From positions 2,015,001-2,079,000 of the forward strand of contig NC_014759.1 of NCBI RefSeq assembly GCF_000183425.1: 64,000 nucleotides of DNA, written 5' to 3'. The notes beneath the pieces are model-generated. The model worked only from the letters and a program-made list of their open reading frames with translations. It was not told the origin of the DNA and made no database searches. Positions 41,108 through 49,870 of the stretch are shown here, piece by piece. How positions within the stretch are numbered: position 1 is the first letter of the stretch; every line of letters begins with the position of its first letter. The translations under genes were made by a program, and so were the position numbers. The DNA is from Marivirga tractuosa DSM 4126. GTDB taxonomy: Bacteria > Bacteroidota > Bacteroidia > Cytophagales > Cyclobacteriaceae.

Positions 41108-42007
41108 ATGGAAATGGACGAAGTAACGCTTAACTTCAACAGCGAAAGCTTATTATTATTAAATTTTTTGCTCGGTTTTATCATGTTTGGCGTAGCGCTT
41201 GACCTGAGAGTCGAGGATTTCAAACGGGTATTACTCAATCCTAAAGCATCAATTATTGGATTAATATCACAATGGGTGGTTTTGCCTATTATTACCTTAA
41301 TCTTGATTTTTGTATTTGAGCCAAGACCCAGTATGGCATTGGGTATGATTTTAGTAGCCTGTTGTCCTGGGGGAAATATAAGCAACTTCATAAGTAAATT
41401 AGCTGGAGGAAACGCAGCACTTTCTGTGAGCTTAACGGCTTTAACCACCTCAGCAGCAATCTTTATGACTCCATTCAGCTTTGCTTTTTGGTCATCTTTT
41501 ATTAGCAGTGCTGAGGGACTAAAAAGTAGTATTTCTTTGAACATATGGGACATGTTCTCTACTATAATATACTTGATTCTGATTCCCGTAATACTTGGAG
41601 TATCTTTTGCACAATATAAACCTGCAATTGCTCAAAAAATCAGAAAACCAGTTAATATACTATCAATCGTGATATTTGCAGCCTTTGTGGTAATTGCATT
41701 CATGAAAAATGCCAACTACTTCTTAGAATACATTCATGTCATTTTTGTGATCGTATTATTTCACAATGGATTAGCCTTTTTAAGTGGCTATTGGATGGCA
41801 AAATTAGGGGGCTTAGAAGAAAGCGAACGTAAAGCCATTTCCATTGAAACAGGTATTCAAAACTCCGGTTTGGGATTAGTTTTAATCTTCAACTTTTTTG
41901 ATGGAATTGGCGGCATGGCCATCATTGCCGGCTGGTGGGGTATTTGGCATATTGTAGCTGGATTGATAATAGCCTTTATTTGGTCGGGGAAGAAGGTGCT
42001 TGTTTAA
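41108..42007 (+). CDS. Bile acid:sodium symporter family protein
   Basis: The 299-residue protein has about nine or ten hydrophobic helices and the BASS/SBF family signature: LGFIMFGVALDLRVEDF near residue 25, LVACCPGGNISNFISKLAGGN near residue 80, and ETGIQNSGLGLVLIF near the end, with the crossover ALTTSAAIFMTPF. It probably couples sodium uptake to an organic anion; the substrate (bile acid, pantoate, keto acid or other) is unknown. It follows uvrA by 51 bases in the same direction. Confidence 0.9.
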   Translation: MEMDEVTLNFNSESLLLLNFLLGFIMFGVALDLRVEDFKRVLLNPKASIIGLISQWVVLPIITLILIFVFEPRPSMALGMILVACCPGGNISNFISKLAGGNAALSVSLTALTTSAAIFMTPFSFAFWSSFISSAEGLKSSISLNIWDMFSTIIYLILIPVILGVSFAQYKPAIAQKIRKPVNILSIVIFAAFVVIAFMKNANYFLEYIHVIFVIVLFHNGLAFLSGYWMAKLGGLEESERKAISIETGIQNSGLGLVLIFNFFDGIGGMAIIAGWWGIWHIVAGLIIAFIWSGKKVLV

Positions 42008-42115
42008 ATAAGATAAAATTTTAATATCAAAAACAGCAATCTGTCGTATCCAGCTTATTTTTTTGCTCTTATTTATTAGTAGCTTATTGATTAGCTTACT
42101 ACTTTGTGGAATTCA

Positions 42116-42143
42116 CAAAAAAAGCCAAACGAATTCGTTTGGC
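42116..42143 (-). terminator. Terminator of the heavy-metal efflux operon
   Basis: GCCAAACG, loop AATT, and CGTTTGGC (42124-42143) form an 8-bp stem; read on the minus strand it is followed by CTTTTTTTG. It lies 34 bases past the RND permease gene. Confidence 0.85.
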
Positions 42144-42176
42144 CTTTACTAGAGTTATTTCTTGCTCCTTATAATA

Positions 42177-45100
42177 TCATGTATTTTCTTTTTTAAGCTT
42201 TACAAGTTCGTATGCACAAGGAATCACTATCAAATTCAGTATGGTAGCTGAGAGTAAACCTCCTAAGATCACTACCGCCATCGGACTTTGAATTTCATTG
42301 CCTGGCTGGCCACCTTTCAGGGCAAGCGGAATCAAAGCCAAACCAGTCGTAAAAGCAGTCATTAAGATTGGATTCAAACGATCCAATGCGCCTTCTTTCA
42401 ATAATTGAAAACCTGCCAAACCTTCATTTCTCAATTCCTCATATCTGGACACTAATAATATCCCATTCCTTGTAGCTATACCGAATAAACTAATAAAACC
42501 TATTGTTGCGGCTATGCTAATGATTCCACTGGTGAAATACACTATTAAAATTCCTCCAATCAAAGCCAAAGGTAAATTAATCAAGACAATAAAGGATAAT
42601 TTGAGATTTTTGAACTCAAAGTACAGCAATAAGAAAATGACCAAAATAGCAGCTAATGCAGTAATCATCAGCATCTGAGAAGCCTTTTCTTCACTTTCAA
42701 ATTGGCCTCCATACTCTACTCTGTAGCCTTCAGGCAATTCAATATTTGCCTCTACAATAGTTTGAATTTCATTCACAACACCTCTCAAATCTCTACCCTG
42801 AACATTCGCTGCTACCACTATTTTCCTTCTCACATCTTCTCTTGAAATAGTATTAGGGCTACTCACCGAAGCGACTGTAGCTAACTGATTCAAAGCGATC
42901 TGTCCACCATTAGGCAAACTGATCAAGGCTGATTCAAGCGCTGCTTTATTATCTCTTGTTTCTTCCTTGAAACGGACAATGAGATCAAAATACTTTTGCC
43001 CTTCATAAATTTCTCCCGCTTTCTCTCCAGCAAAAGCAATATCCACTTGCTGCATTAAATCACCGACCGTCATGCCATAAGCTGCCAGCATTTGACGTTT
43101 GGGCATAATGCGGATCTGCGGCACTTCTATTTGCTGATCTACGGCCACATCCGCTATTCCTTCAATGCCATTAATATTATTTTCAACAGCTTTACCAAGC
43201 TCGAACAATCGTTGCAAATCATCGCCAAAAATTTTAATAGCGATATTGGCGCGAGTTCCGGAAAGCATATGATCTATTCTATGTGCTATCGGCTGGCCAA
43301 GCGTAATATTGACACCTGGCACCACACTAAGCTTAGTCCGTACCTCTTCAAAAAACTGTTCTTTACTCTTTTCTCCCAATGTAAACGGCACATCTATTTC
43401 AGCAGCATTGACCCCTTGAGCATGTTCATCCAGTTCAGCTCGCCCCGTTCTTCTTGTGACGACCTCTACCTCTGGCATCTCTAAAAGTAGCTCTTCTATC
43501 ATTTTACCTGTTTTATTACTTTCTTCTAAAGACATTCCGGGCACTCCAACAGCACTGATCACCAAGGAACCTTCATTAAATTCAGGTAAGAAACTTCTGC
43601 CTAACTGACTAAATAGAATTAAACTGCCAATAAAAACACCAACAGTTAGACCTATAATTGTCTTGGGATATTTCAACACAGCTTTTAAAACACCTGCATA
43701 TTGGGCCCGTAACCAGCGCTCGACTTTTGTTCCTTCGGCTTGCTTTTTCAGCACCTTCTCACTTTTCAGCAAATAAGAACACAAGACTGGTGTGAGTGTC
43801 ACCGCCACTACTAAAGAAGTCAATACCGAAGTGATAAAAGCAATCCCCAGTGGTTTTAATAAACGACCTTCCATACCGCTTAAGAAAAACAAAGGCACAA
43901 AGGACACGATAATAATGAGTGTGGCTATGATGATGGAACTACGAATCTCCACCGAAGCATTTTTCACTACTGTCAGTGTAGCTTCTCTTTCCGCTTTGGG
44001 CTTTCGTATATTTTCTCTTAATCGCTTAAATACATTTTCTACATCAATAATAGCATCATCCACCAAAGCCCCAATTGCAATGGCCATACCTCCCAAACTC
44101 ATAGTATTAATCGTATAGCCCATCAACTTGAGCACTATAATAGAAACTAATAAGGAAACCGGGATGGCTAATAGAGAGATGAGTGTGGTTCGCCAGTTCA
44201 TCAAAAAGATAAACAATACAATCACCACAAAAAAGGCTCCTTCCAATAAGGTTTGATTCAAATTGTCAATCGAAGCTTCAATAAAATTCGCTTGCCGGAA
44301 AATATGGCTTTTGATTTCTACTCCTTTTGGCAGCGTATTTTGCAAATCAAGAATGGCAGCATCCAGGCGTTCCGTTAATTCCAAAGTATTAACATCGGGT
44401 TGTTTTGAAATGGTAAGAATTACTGCCGGATTCGCATTTAAAGAAGCATCTCCAATTTTATCCGCAGCGCCTACTTTTACTTCGGCAACATCTTTAATTT
44501 TGATGGATTGCCCATTTACACTTTTTACAACCGATTCCGCTAATTGCTCAATAGAATAAGCACGTCCGCTTCCTTTGATGATATATTGATTTCCATATTC
44601 ATTCAAAAAACCACCAGGTGCATTCACATTGCTTTCCTCTACTTTTTTCAGTAGTTCAGCAAGGCTGATATCATAATATTTCAGTTTTTCAGGATCAGCC
44701 ATCACCTGATATTGCTTATAGTCACCTCCGATAACCACCACATTAGCAATACCTCCAATTGATTTAACTCGAGGTCGAATCGTCCAATCAGAAAGTGTCC
44801 TTAGCTCCATAGGCGATAAGCTGTCTGAGCGAACGCCTAAGAGCATCACCTCTCCCATAATGGATGAAATAGGTGCCATGGTTGGAGCACTTACACCCGA
44901 TGGTAAATTTTCACGCACCATCGGAATTCTTTCACTTACAATCTGTCGGGCTCTGTAAATATCCGTTCCCCATTCAAACTCTACCCATACAATGGAAATA
45001 CCCGCTGCCGAAGAAGATCTAATCCTTCTTACATTGGGAGAACCATTCATCGCAGTCTCTAACTGGTAAGTAACCAGTTTTTCTACCTCTTCAGATTCCA

Positions 45101-45266
45101 GCCCATGGGCTTCCGTTAAAATGGTCACCGTGGGGGCTGTCAAATCAGGAAATACATCCACATTCATATTACGCGCAATGTATAGACCCGATAAAGTCAA
45201 TAAAATAGCTGCCAAAAGAACCAAAAGACGGTTCTTAAGGGATATTTCTAATATCTTATTTAGCAT
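42177..45266 (-). CDS. Heavy-metal efflux RND permease (CzcA/CusA family)
   Basis: The 1029-residue proton-driven pump has twelve membrane helices and two large periplasmic loops. The helix-4 motif AIAIGALVDDAIIDVENVFK places it in the heavy-metal efflux (HME) branch; the spacing of acidic residues is neither clearly the zinc-type CzcA nor the copper-type CusA signature. GRSFLPEFNEGSLVISAVGVPG and the final GIATRNGILLVSRYEELR are also typical. It is the last gene of an operon with TolC-like, His-rich, adaptor and four-helix-bundle genes. Given the His-rich partners, Zn, Co, Ni or Cu are all possible substrates. Confidence 0.92.
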   Translation of the reverse strand: MLNKILEISLKNRLLVLLAAILLTLSGLYIARNMNVDVFPDLTAPTVTILTEAHGLESEEVEKLVTYQLETAMNGSPNVRRIRSSSAAGISIVWVEFEWGTDIYRARQIVSERIPMVRENLPSGVSAPTMAPISSIMGEVMLLGVRSDSLSPMELRTLSDWTIRPRVKSIGGIANVVVIGGDYKQYQVMADPEKLKYYDISLAELLKKVEESNVNAPGGFLNEYGNQYIIKGSGRAYSIEQLAESVVKSVNGQSIKIKDVAEVKVGAADKIGDASLNANPAVILTISKQPDVNTLELTERLDAAILDLQNTLPKGVEIKSHIFRQANFIEASIDNLNQTLLEGAFFVVIVLFIFLMNWRTTLISLLAIPVSLLVSIIVLKLMGYTINTMSLGGMAIAIGALVDDAIIDVENVFKRLRENIRKPKAEREATLTVVKNASVEIRSSIIIATLIIIVSFVPLFFLSGMEGRLLKPLGIAFITSVLTSLVVAVTLTPVLCSYLLKSEKVLKKQAEGTKVERWLRAQYAGVLKAVLKYPKTIIGLTVGVFIGSLILFSQLGRSFLPEFNEGSLVISAVGVPGMSLEESNKTGKMIEELLLEMPEVEVVTRRTGRAELDEHAQGVNAAEIDVPFTLGEKSKEQFFEEVRTKLSVVPGVNITLGQPIAHRIDHMLSGTRANIAIKIFGDDLQRLFELGKAVENNINGIEGIADVAVDQQIEVPQIRIMPKRQMLAAYGMTVGDLMQQVDIAFAGEKAGEIYEGQKYFDLIVRFKEETRDNKAALESALISLPNGGQIALNQLATVASVSSPNTISREDVRRKIVVAANVQGRDLRGVVNEIQTIVEANIELPEGYRVEYGGQFESEEKASQMLMITALAAILVIFLLLYFEFKNLKLSFIVLINLPLALIGGILIVYFTSGIISIAATIGFISLFGIATRNGILLVSRYEELRNEGLAGFQLLKEGALDRLNPILMTAFTTGLALIPLALKGGQPGNEIQSPMAVVILGGLLSATILNLIVIPCAYELVKLKKENT

Positions 45267-45309
45267 TCTTGAAATTTTGAATTATCAGTTTTGAATTTTG
45301 AATCAAATG
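45267..45309. repeat. Heptamer array, downstream border of four-helix-bundle gene 3 (TTTTGAA words)
   Basis: TCTTGAA, ATTTTGAA (eight bases), TTATCAG, TTTTGAA, TTTTGAA and TCAAATG run from the RND permease start codon (45264-45266) up to the end of the four-helix-bundle gene. Confidence 0.75.
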
Positions 45310-45311
45310 GT

Positions 45312-45659
45312 TCATTTGTTTTGAGATGTTTTTACGATTGATGTTAGAATCCTAATAAGCTCCTCATTTTTCGTGAGTAATTCATCAACTTCTATCTGTA
45401 CTACTTGACTATGCTTAATAAGTCTGAGCCAGTATTTTGTCTCTCGGGCTTCCTTGGATGATATGGACATTTTATGTGTAAAATCCTTTTTACTAAATCC
45501 AGCCATCGCTTCTTCGATATTCGCACCGATACTTGTTCCGCTTCTCAAAAGTTGTTTTGATAGCACATATTCGTTTTGAGCAACCATTTTTTTGTATAAA
45601 TCGACCACCTCCAAGGCAAAATCAAATGACTTCACAAGTATGATATTTTCCTTTTCCAT
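45312..45659 (-). CDS. Four-helix-bundle protein (23S rRNA intervening-sequence / Avd-like family), copy 3
   Basis: The 115-residue protein has the family core KQLLRSGTSIGANIEEAMAG followed by FSKKDFTHKMSISSKEARET and KYWLRLIKHSQ. It resembles copy 2 strongly. It is inserted between the adaptor gene and the RND permease gene of the metal-efflux operon, on their strand, with TTGAA/TTCAA-type heptamers on both sides. Nothing ties it functionally to metal efflux, so its position looks like insertion into a working operon. Confidence 0.88.
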   Translation of the reverse strand: MEKENIILVKSFDFALEVVDLYKKMVAQNEYVLSKQLLRSGTSIGANIEEAMAGFSKKDFTHKMSISSKEARETKYWLRLIKHSQVVQIEVDELLTKNEELIRILTSIVKTSQNK

Positions 45660-45660
45660 T

Positions 45661-45695
45661 ATTCAAGGATTAAAAATTCAACTTTCAACATTAAT
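45661..45695. repeat. Heptamer array, upstream border of four-helix-bundle gene 3 (NNTTCAA words)
   Basis: ATTCAAG, GATTAAA, AATTCAA, CTTTCAA and CATTAAT abut in an exact 7-base period between the start of the four-helix-bundle gene and the stop codon of the adaptor gene (45695). The words are the reverse complement of the TTGAA words on the other side. Confidence 0.8.
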
Positions 45696-47206
45696 TAATG
45701 TGAATGTCCGTGTGCAGGCGCTTGTCCAGACATGGAAGCCATTTTCACCTGATAAGCTCCTTTGCTAACCACTACTTCTTCAGCAGATAAGCCTTCCAAA
45801 ACCTCCACTTCATTTCCATTGCGGTTACCAACGACAATATTTCTCCTTTCGAAACTTTCACCAGAAAGTTGAACCATCACAGAAAATTGACCATAATCTT
45901 CTAAAAGGGCACTGATTGGAATAACCATACTTTCTTTTCCCGATCCTACGGCTAACTGGGCAGCGGTAAAACTTCCTTCAGGCATATTCACTTCTTCCGC
46001 TACCGAAGCAAAAACAGAAAGTAATGGATCACTTGGTGCAACCTCTCTACTTTTGGTAAGTATGCGCCCTCCAGTCTCTTTTAAGCTTGACCATTTGTTT
46101 GAGCTGGGCTGATACCAGATATTTTGAATATGGTCTAAGGCTACATTTGTTTCAGGGCTTAGCTGAACTTCTAGTAATGATCCTTTGTGTTCAGCTATGC
46201 TAAGGAGTTTTTCACCCTGCTCTACAAAGCTGCCATTTTCAACCACTAATGATTTTACATAGCCATCCATTGGTGCCAAAATCTGCTTTCCTCCAGACCT
46301 AAAGCTCTTCGCCAAAGTCTCATAATTGGTTTTTGCTATCTTGTAGCGCTGCTTTACAGCTTCCCACTCAGACTTAGGAACAATTTCATCTTCAAAAAGA
46401 GATTCTTTTCGTTCATATTCTGATTTTGCTTTATCGTATTCTGCTTTAGCTTTTTGGATTTCAGCATTCAGATTATTAGTGGTTAAACCAGCACTGCTTA
46501 CGGTCATGAGCAATTCTCCTTTCTTGACCTCAGCTCCTTCCAGCAATGAATTTTCTAGAAAATCTACTTTCCCAGAAGCTGGCGCTACTAGGCTTTGATA
46601 AGCATTCGGATCTACCATCCACTTACCCGATGTTGAGATGGTTTCATAAATAGTTTTTAACTCAACTTGTGTGGTCTGAAATTCCATTTTCCAGGCTTGC
46701 TCCTTAAGAAAAGTAATCGCATTTCCATCTTCACTAGCTAATCCTTCAGCATTTTGCGCTTCCTCTATACTTTCAAAGACTTGAATTCCTTCTATCGCTA
46801 TTCTGTCAGAATAGCTTGGAGTTTTTAATTCAAAAATCAAAGTATAAATACCTGCAGCTTTAGGTTGTAAGGACGGAGTGAAGATACCAGGGGAAGATGG
46901 TGCTTCTACTGTATGTCGTATCCCTTTTCCTCCTTTTATCAAACTCACTGTCACATTACCTTCCTTAACCGCTTGATGTTGATCCATCTCGGTAAAATGA
47001 GCAGCAAAGCGACTGGTCTGACCCGCTACTAAAACTGGGAACTCTACAAAAAGCTCCGTGCTTTTTGTCCACACAGTATAATCTACTGATGGTCTATTTC
47101 CTTCGTCAGCTGCATGACCACCATTTTCATCGTGTGCATGACCATGATCTTCCGTTGACTGGCAAGAAAATGCCAGCAACGAAAGGAATATTACTATATA
47201 TCGCAT
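45695..47206 (-). CDS. RND efflux periplasmic adaptor lipoprotein (CzcB/CusB-like), His-rich
   Basis: The 503-residue adaptor links the permease with the outer-membrane channel. MRYIVIFLSLLAFSCQS is a lipoprotein signal (Cys15). A histidine-rich segment HGHAHDENGGHAADE follows. An extra N-terminal beta domain (about 40-150) precedes the usual barrel-sandwich (VAPASGKVDFLENSLLEGAE), a coiled-coil hairpin (about 245-290) and the beta-barrel and membrane-proximal domains. The C-terminus AHGHSH adds another metal-binding cluster. It is downstream of a His-rich lipoprotein gene and upstream of a four-helix-bundle gene. Confidence 0.92.
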   Translation of the reverse strand: MRYIVIFLSLLAFSCQSTEDHGHAHDENGGHAADEGNRPSVDYTVWTKSTELFVEFPVLVAGQTSRFAAHFTEMDQHQAVKEGNVTVSLIKGGKGIRHTVEAPSSPGIFTPSLQPKAAGIYTLIFELKTPSYSDRIAIEGIQVFESIEEAQNAEGLASEDGNAITFLKEQAWKMEFQTTQVELKTIYETISTSGKWMVDPNAYQSLVAPASGKVDFLENSLLEGAEVKKGELLMTVSSAGLTTNNLNAEIQKAKAEYDKAKSEYERKESLFEDEIVPKSEWEAVKQRYKIAKTNYETLAKSFRSGGKQILAPMDGYVKSLVVENGSFVEQGEKLLSIAEHKGSLLEVQLSPETNVALDHIQNIWYQPSSNKWSSLKETGGRILTKSREVAPSDPLLSVFASVAEEVNMPEGSFTAAQLAVGSGKESMVIPISALLEDYGQFSVMVQLSGESFERRNIVVGNRNGNEVEVLEGLSAEEVVVSKGAYQVKMASMSGQAPAHGHSH

Positions 47207-47227
47207 ATCTCTTCTGTTTTTTATTGA

Positions 47228-47512
47228 TTAATGATCGTGATGCTCGGAACCATCCTCATGCTTATGAGTACCGGATTGTTTCATTTCTGATGAGTCCTCC
47301 TCCACGGTGAATTCTTCTTGTTCATGATGTTCTTCATGTTCATGTCCGTGATCGCCTTCAGTCCCTTCATGGCTGTGGCCATGAGCCTCTTCAGTATGCG
47401 TTGCAGATTCCGAATCATGCGCATGGCCATGGTCGTCTGATTCTGATTTTTTGCTTGAACAAGCAATAGCGAATAAAAAAGTAAATGCGAGTATTATATT
47501 TCTGATTTTCAT
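47228..47512 (-). CDS. Small His/Glu-rich lipoprotein of the metal-efflux operon
   Basis: The 94-residue product has a lipoprotein signal (MKIRNIILAFTFLFAIAC, Cys18) and a mature part with about twenty histidines in DHGHAHD, EAHGHSHEG, DHGHEHEEHHEQEE and HKHEDGSEHHDH clusters mixed with glutamates. It should bind several divalent cations in the periplasm, as a buffer or sensor feeding the pump. It lies between the TolC-like and the adaptor genes, about 20 bases from each. Confidence 0.85.
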   Translation of the reverse strand: MKIRNIILAFTFLFAIACSSKKSESDDHGHAHDSESATHTEEAHGHSHEGTEGDHGHEHEEHHEQEEFTVEEDSSEMKQSGTHKHEDGSEHHDH

Positions 47513-47531
47513 AATTCTTTGATTTTAAATT

Positions 47532-48716
47532 TTACAATTGGTGTTTTAATAATTGAGTTTGCGATATATGTAATTCATACTGCATCCGCAGCATTTCATC
47601 ATATGCTTTTCTGTAGAACTGCAATTCCGCAAAATAATCCAGAAATGACAGTTCACCTGATTGATAAGCTTTGTAAAGTAATTCATTACTATTCAAGGAA
47701 TTTAGCGTGCTTTCATAAGCCTCATATTTTTCCTGCATGAGCTGATACTGGTTATACTGCTTTTCAAAATCAGTGTAGCGCTGAAAAGTCTCAGCATTTT
47801 TAAATCTCTCCTGATATTGAATTTCTGAAGCTGCTGCCTTCACCTTATTCCGATTACTCCACAACGGAATACTAATCCCTGCATATAATCCTGAAAACCG
47901 CTCACCAGGAATACCTTGGCTGTTAAACCCTGCCGTGATATTCGGAAGCGCTTTATTTTTTGCAAGTTTCAGAGTCTGTTGCGCAATGAGCTGTTCTTGC
48001 TCCAACTTCAAGAGCGCTGGATCTAAAAGTAGTTTTTCCTGCCAAATACTATCTCTTTCTGAAACCTTTAAAGAATTTTCATAAGTATCAGCAGTGAATG
48101 CAATGGGCTCATCACCATTTAGGCTTTTTAATTGCAAAGCCACAGCATTGAGTTCATTCTCAAGTTCCTGAATTTTAAATTGATCCTGAAGCCAGGCAAC
48201 TTTTGCCTTATTCATCTCCATTATCCCTACTTGCTCCTTAGCAAAGAGTTCCTTAACCTGCTCAAAAACCTTTTCAGCCTGTTCAAGCCTGGTTTCTTCA
48301 ATTGCTATTTGCTTTTGTAGGTAGATCAAATGCTGACAGAATTCTTTAGCTTGAGCTAAGACTTCTTGCCGTTTTGACTTATAAACTAATTCTAGCTTTG
48401 CTACTTTTTCATCAATCAAATTTCCTCTCGCGCCATAAACAGTGGGAAATTCAATCGTCTGACTAAGCTGAAATTCGGTATAATTAGCATCTGTATGATC
48501 AGCAATCGGTAGATAAAAAGCACCAAATTGAGGATCCTCTAGATTATTACTGCTTCTCAAAGCAAGCTTTTGACTGTTCAAATAATCGGCAAAAGCTTTT
48601 AATGATTTATTATTTTGCTCTACCTGCGTTAGCACACTTTCTATAGTAGGCGTCTGCGCATATGCCAGTCCTGAAAGCGTACAACACCAAAGTATGAACA
48701 CAATTATTTTATACAT
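47532..48716 (-). CDS. TolC family outer-membrane efflux protein
   Basis: The 394-residue protein has a cleavable signal peptide (MYKIIVFILWCCTLSGLAYAQ) and two long-helix repeats of the TolC fold, with extended coiled-coil-forming segments around 130-200 and 330-385. It is the probable outer-membrane channel of the tripartite metal pump and the first structural gene of the operon in transcription order after the upstream His-rich gene. Confidence 0.88.
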   Translation of the reverse strand: MYKIIVFILWCCTLSGLAYAQTPTIESVLTQVEQNNKSLKAFADYLNSQKLALRSSNNLEDPQFGAFYLPIADHTDANYTEFQLSQTIEFPTVYGARGNLIDEKVAKLELVYKSKRQEVLAQAKEFCQHLIYLQKQIAIEETRLEQAEKVFEQVKELFAKEQVGIMEMNKAKVAWLQDQFKIQELENELNAVALQLKSLNGDEPIAFTADTYENSLKVSERDSIWQEKLLLDPALLKLEQEQLIAQQTLKLAKNKALPNITAGFNSQGIPGERFSGLYAGISIPLWSNRNKVKAAASEIQYQERFKNAETFQRYTDFEKQYNQYQLMQEKYEAYESTLNSLNSNELLYKAYQSGELSFLDYFAELQFYRKAYDEMLRMQYELHISQTQLLKHQL

Positions 48717-48796
48717 TTTATATAATTTTAATGTAGTCTGATAAGTATTTTTACATCATGATTGATGTAGGCTATATTATTTTATAGCCGTCTGAA

Positions 48797-49267
48797 TCAA
48801 ACTTTAGAGGGAGGGCCTCTGAGTGGATTAATGGATAAATTGACCGATTCATAAGGACGGATTAAAGCATTAAAGCCCTGTTTTAAATCTGCTTCCCTAT
48901 GAGGAACTACAATTTCAACCTGTCCAAAATTCTGAATTAACTTTTGATCAAGCTGTTTTTTTGACTTTAAGGGTTCTAATAATAAAGGAGTGTACTGATG
49001 TGTATGATTGGTCGATGAATGCCCATCAAGTAAGACTTGAAGGAAATTTAAATCTTGCCAATCTTGTGAGCTATCCTCATGTTGTTGGGTTTCATGCTGA
49101 TGACTTTCATGCTGATGATTATGATCATGCGAATTATGATGAACTTCATGCTCCGTATCAGTGCTATGCTGGTGTTGATGATGCACGTGCGGGAATGCAT
49201 TATGCCCCAATGCGAACAGCAATACGCTTAACAGTAGAAAGGCTTTTATTTGTTTAAATAAATTCAT
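48797..49267 (-). CDS. His-rich exported protein upstream of the efflux operon
   Basis: I prefer the ATG at 49265-49267, giving 156 residues starting MNLFKQIKAFLLLSVLLFAL, a good signal peptide; longer in-frame starts up to 49333 would bury it. The mature protein begins with histidine clusters (HVHHQHQHS, HHNSHDHNHQHESHQHE) and ends with a non-His domain of about 70 residues, finishing PLRGPPSK. This form is common beside CusCBA/CzcCBA operons of Bacteroidota. Metal binding in the periplasm is likely; the C-terminal domain's role is unknown. Confidence 0.75.
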   Translation of the reverse strand: MNLFKQIKAFLLLSVLLFALGHNAFPHVHHQHQHSTDTEHEVHHNSHDHNHQHESHQHETQQHEDSSQDWQDLNFLQVLLDGHSSTNHTHQYTPLLLEPLKSKKQLDQKLIQNFGQVEIVVPHREADLKQGFNALIRPYESVNLSINPLRGPPSKV

Positions 49268-49306
49268 CAGATTCAAATGTAAGAATTTGAAACTTGTATT
49301 CATAAT

Positions 49307-49327
49307 AATTGCTTGCAAAGCGCAATT
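49307..49327. promoter_or_regulatory. Candidate operator before the His-rich gene
   Basis: AATTGC and GCAATT are separated by nine bases in a 21-bp imperfect palindrome 40 bases upstream of the preferred start. The size suits a Fur/Zur- or ArsR-type metal sensor. No regulator gene lies nearby, so this is a weak call. Confidence 0.35.
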
Positions 49328-49515
49328 AAGCAAGTTTTAATAATTATCAGAATTAATATATTTACTAAAACTGGTGATGGATTTTTGATTTAAAGTAGAT
49401 AGGGGCTATAATTTGACTCTAATTAGTATTGGAAAGTAAAATATCTCGGTGTATTGAAATTGTTGAGGATAACCTTTTTGGACTAAAGGTAAATTTATTT
49501 AATCCCAACTACTTT

Positions 49516-49758
49516 TTACAACTCCTCATAATCCACATATTCACCACCTTTGAAATTCCCACCGGTTCTTTTCCCTTTCTGATTGGGAACGTGGTCAATA
49601 TTAATCCCATCTTTAGTGGTTCTACCCTTGTTGTTTTGCTTATATTGTCTTTCTTGAGCTGCTTTATAAGTTCGCCCTAAAAACAACCTAAACAGAAATC
49701 CTCCTATTTTGAAAATAAGATATCCTACCAAAAAAAGGATTAATAAAAATTTAAACAT
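49516..49758 (-). CDS. DUF4834 family small membrane protein
   Basis: The 80-residue protein has one N-terminal membrane helix (MFKFLLILFLVGYLIFKIGG) and a polar tail ending GGNFKGGEYVDYEEL. The FRLFLGRTYKAAQ junction and the YVDYEE end are the DUF4834 pattern seen across Bacteroidota. Function unknown. It lies 113 bases upstream of carB's end in the leftward direction and may be a separate unit. Confidence 0.8.
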   Translation of the reverse strand: MFKFLLILFLVGYLIFKIGGFLFRLFLGRTYKAAQERQYKQNNKGRTTKDGINIDHVPNQKGKRTGGNFKGGEYVDYEEL

Positions 49759-49870
49759 AATATTTGTTCCTTATGGCTTATGCCAAAATTTATTTCTTAC
49801 TATACAAAATAACAAATTCCCACTACTAAAGTTTCAAATTTAGCAGTAGGAATTTGTCATTCTATATCTA

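Noticed and set aside
48961..49257. 98-codon plus-strand frame opposite the His-rich protein
   Set aside because: It is antisense to the histidine-rich gene, which has a signal peptide and fits the operon.
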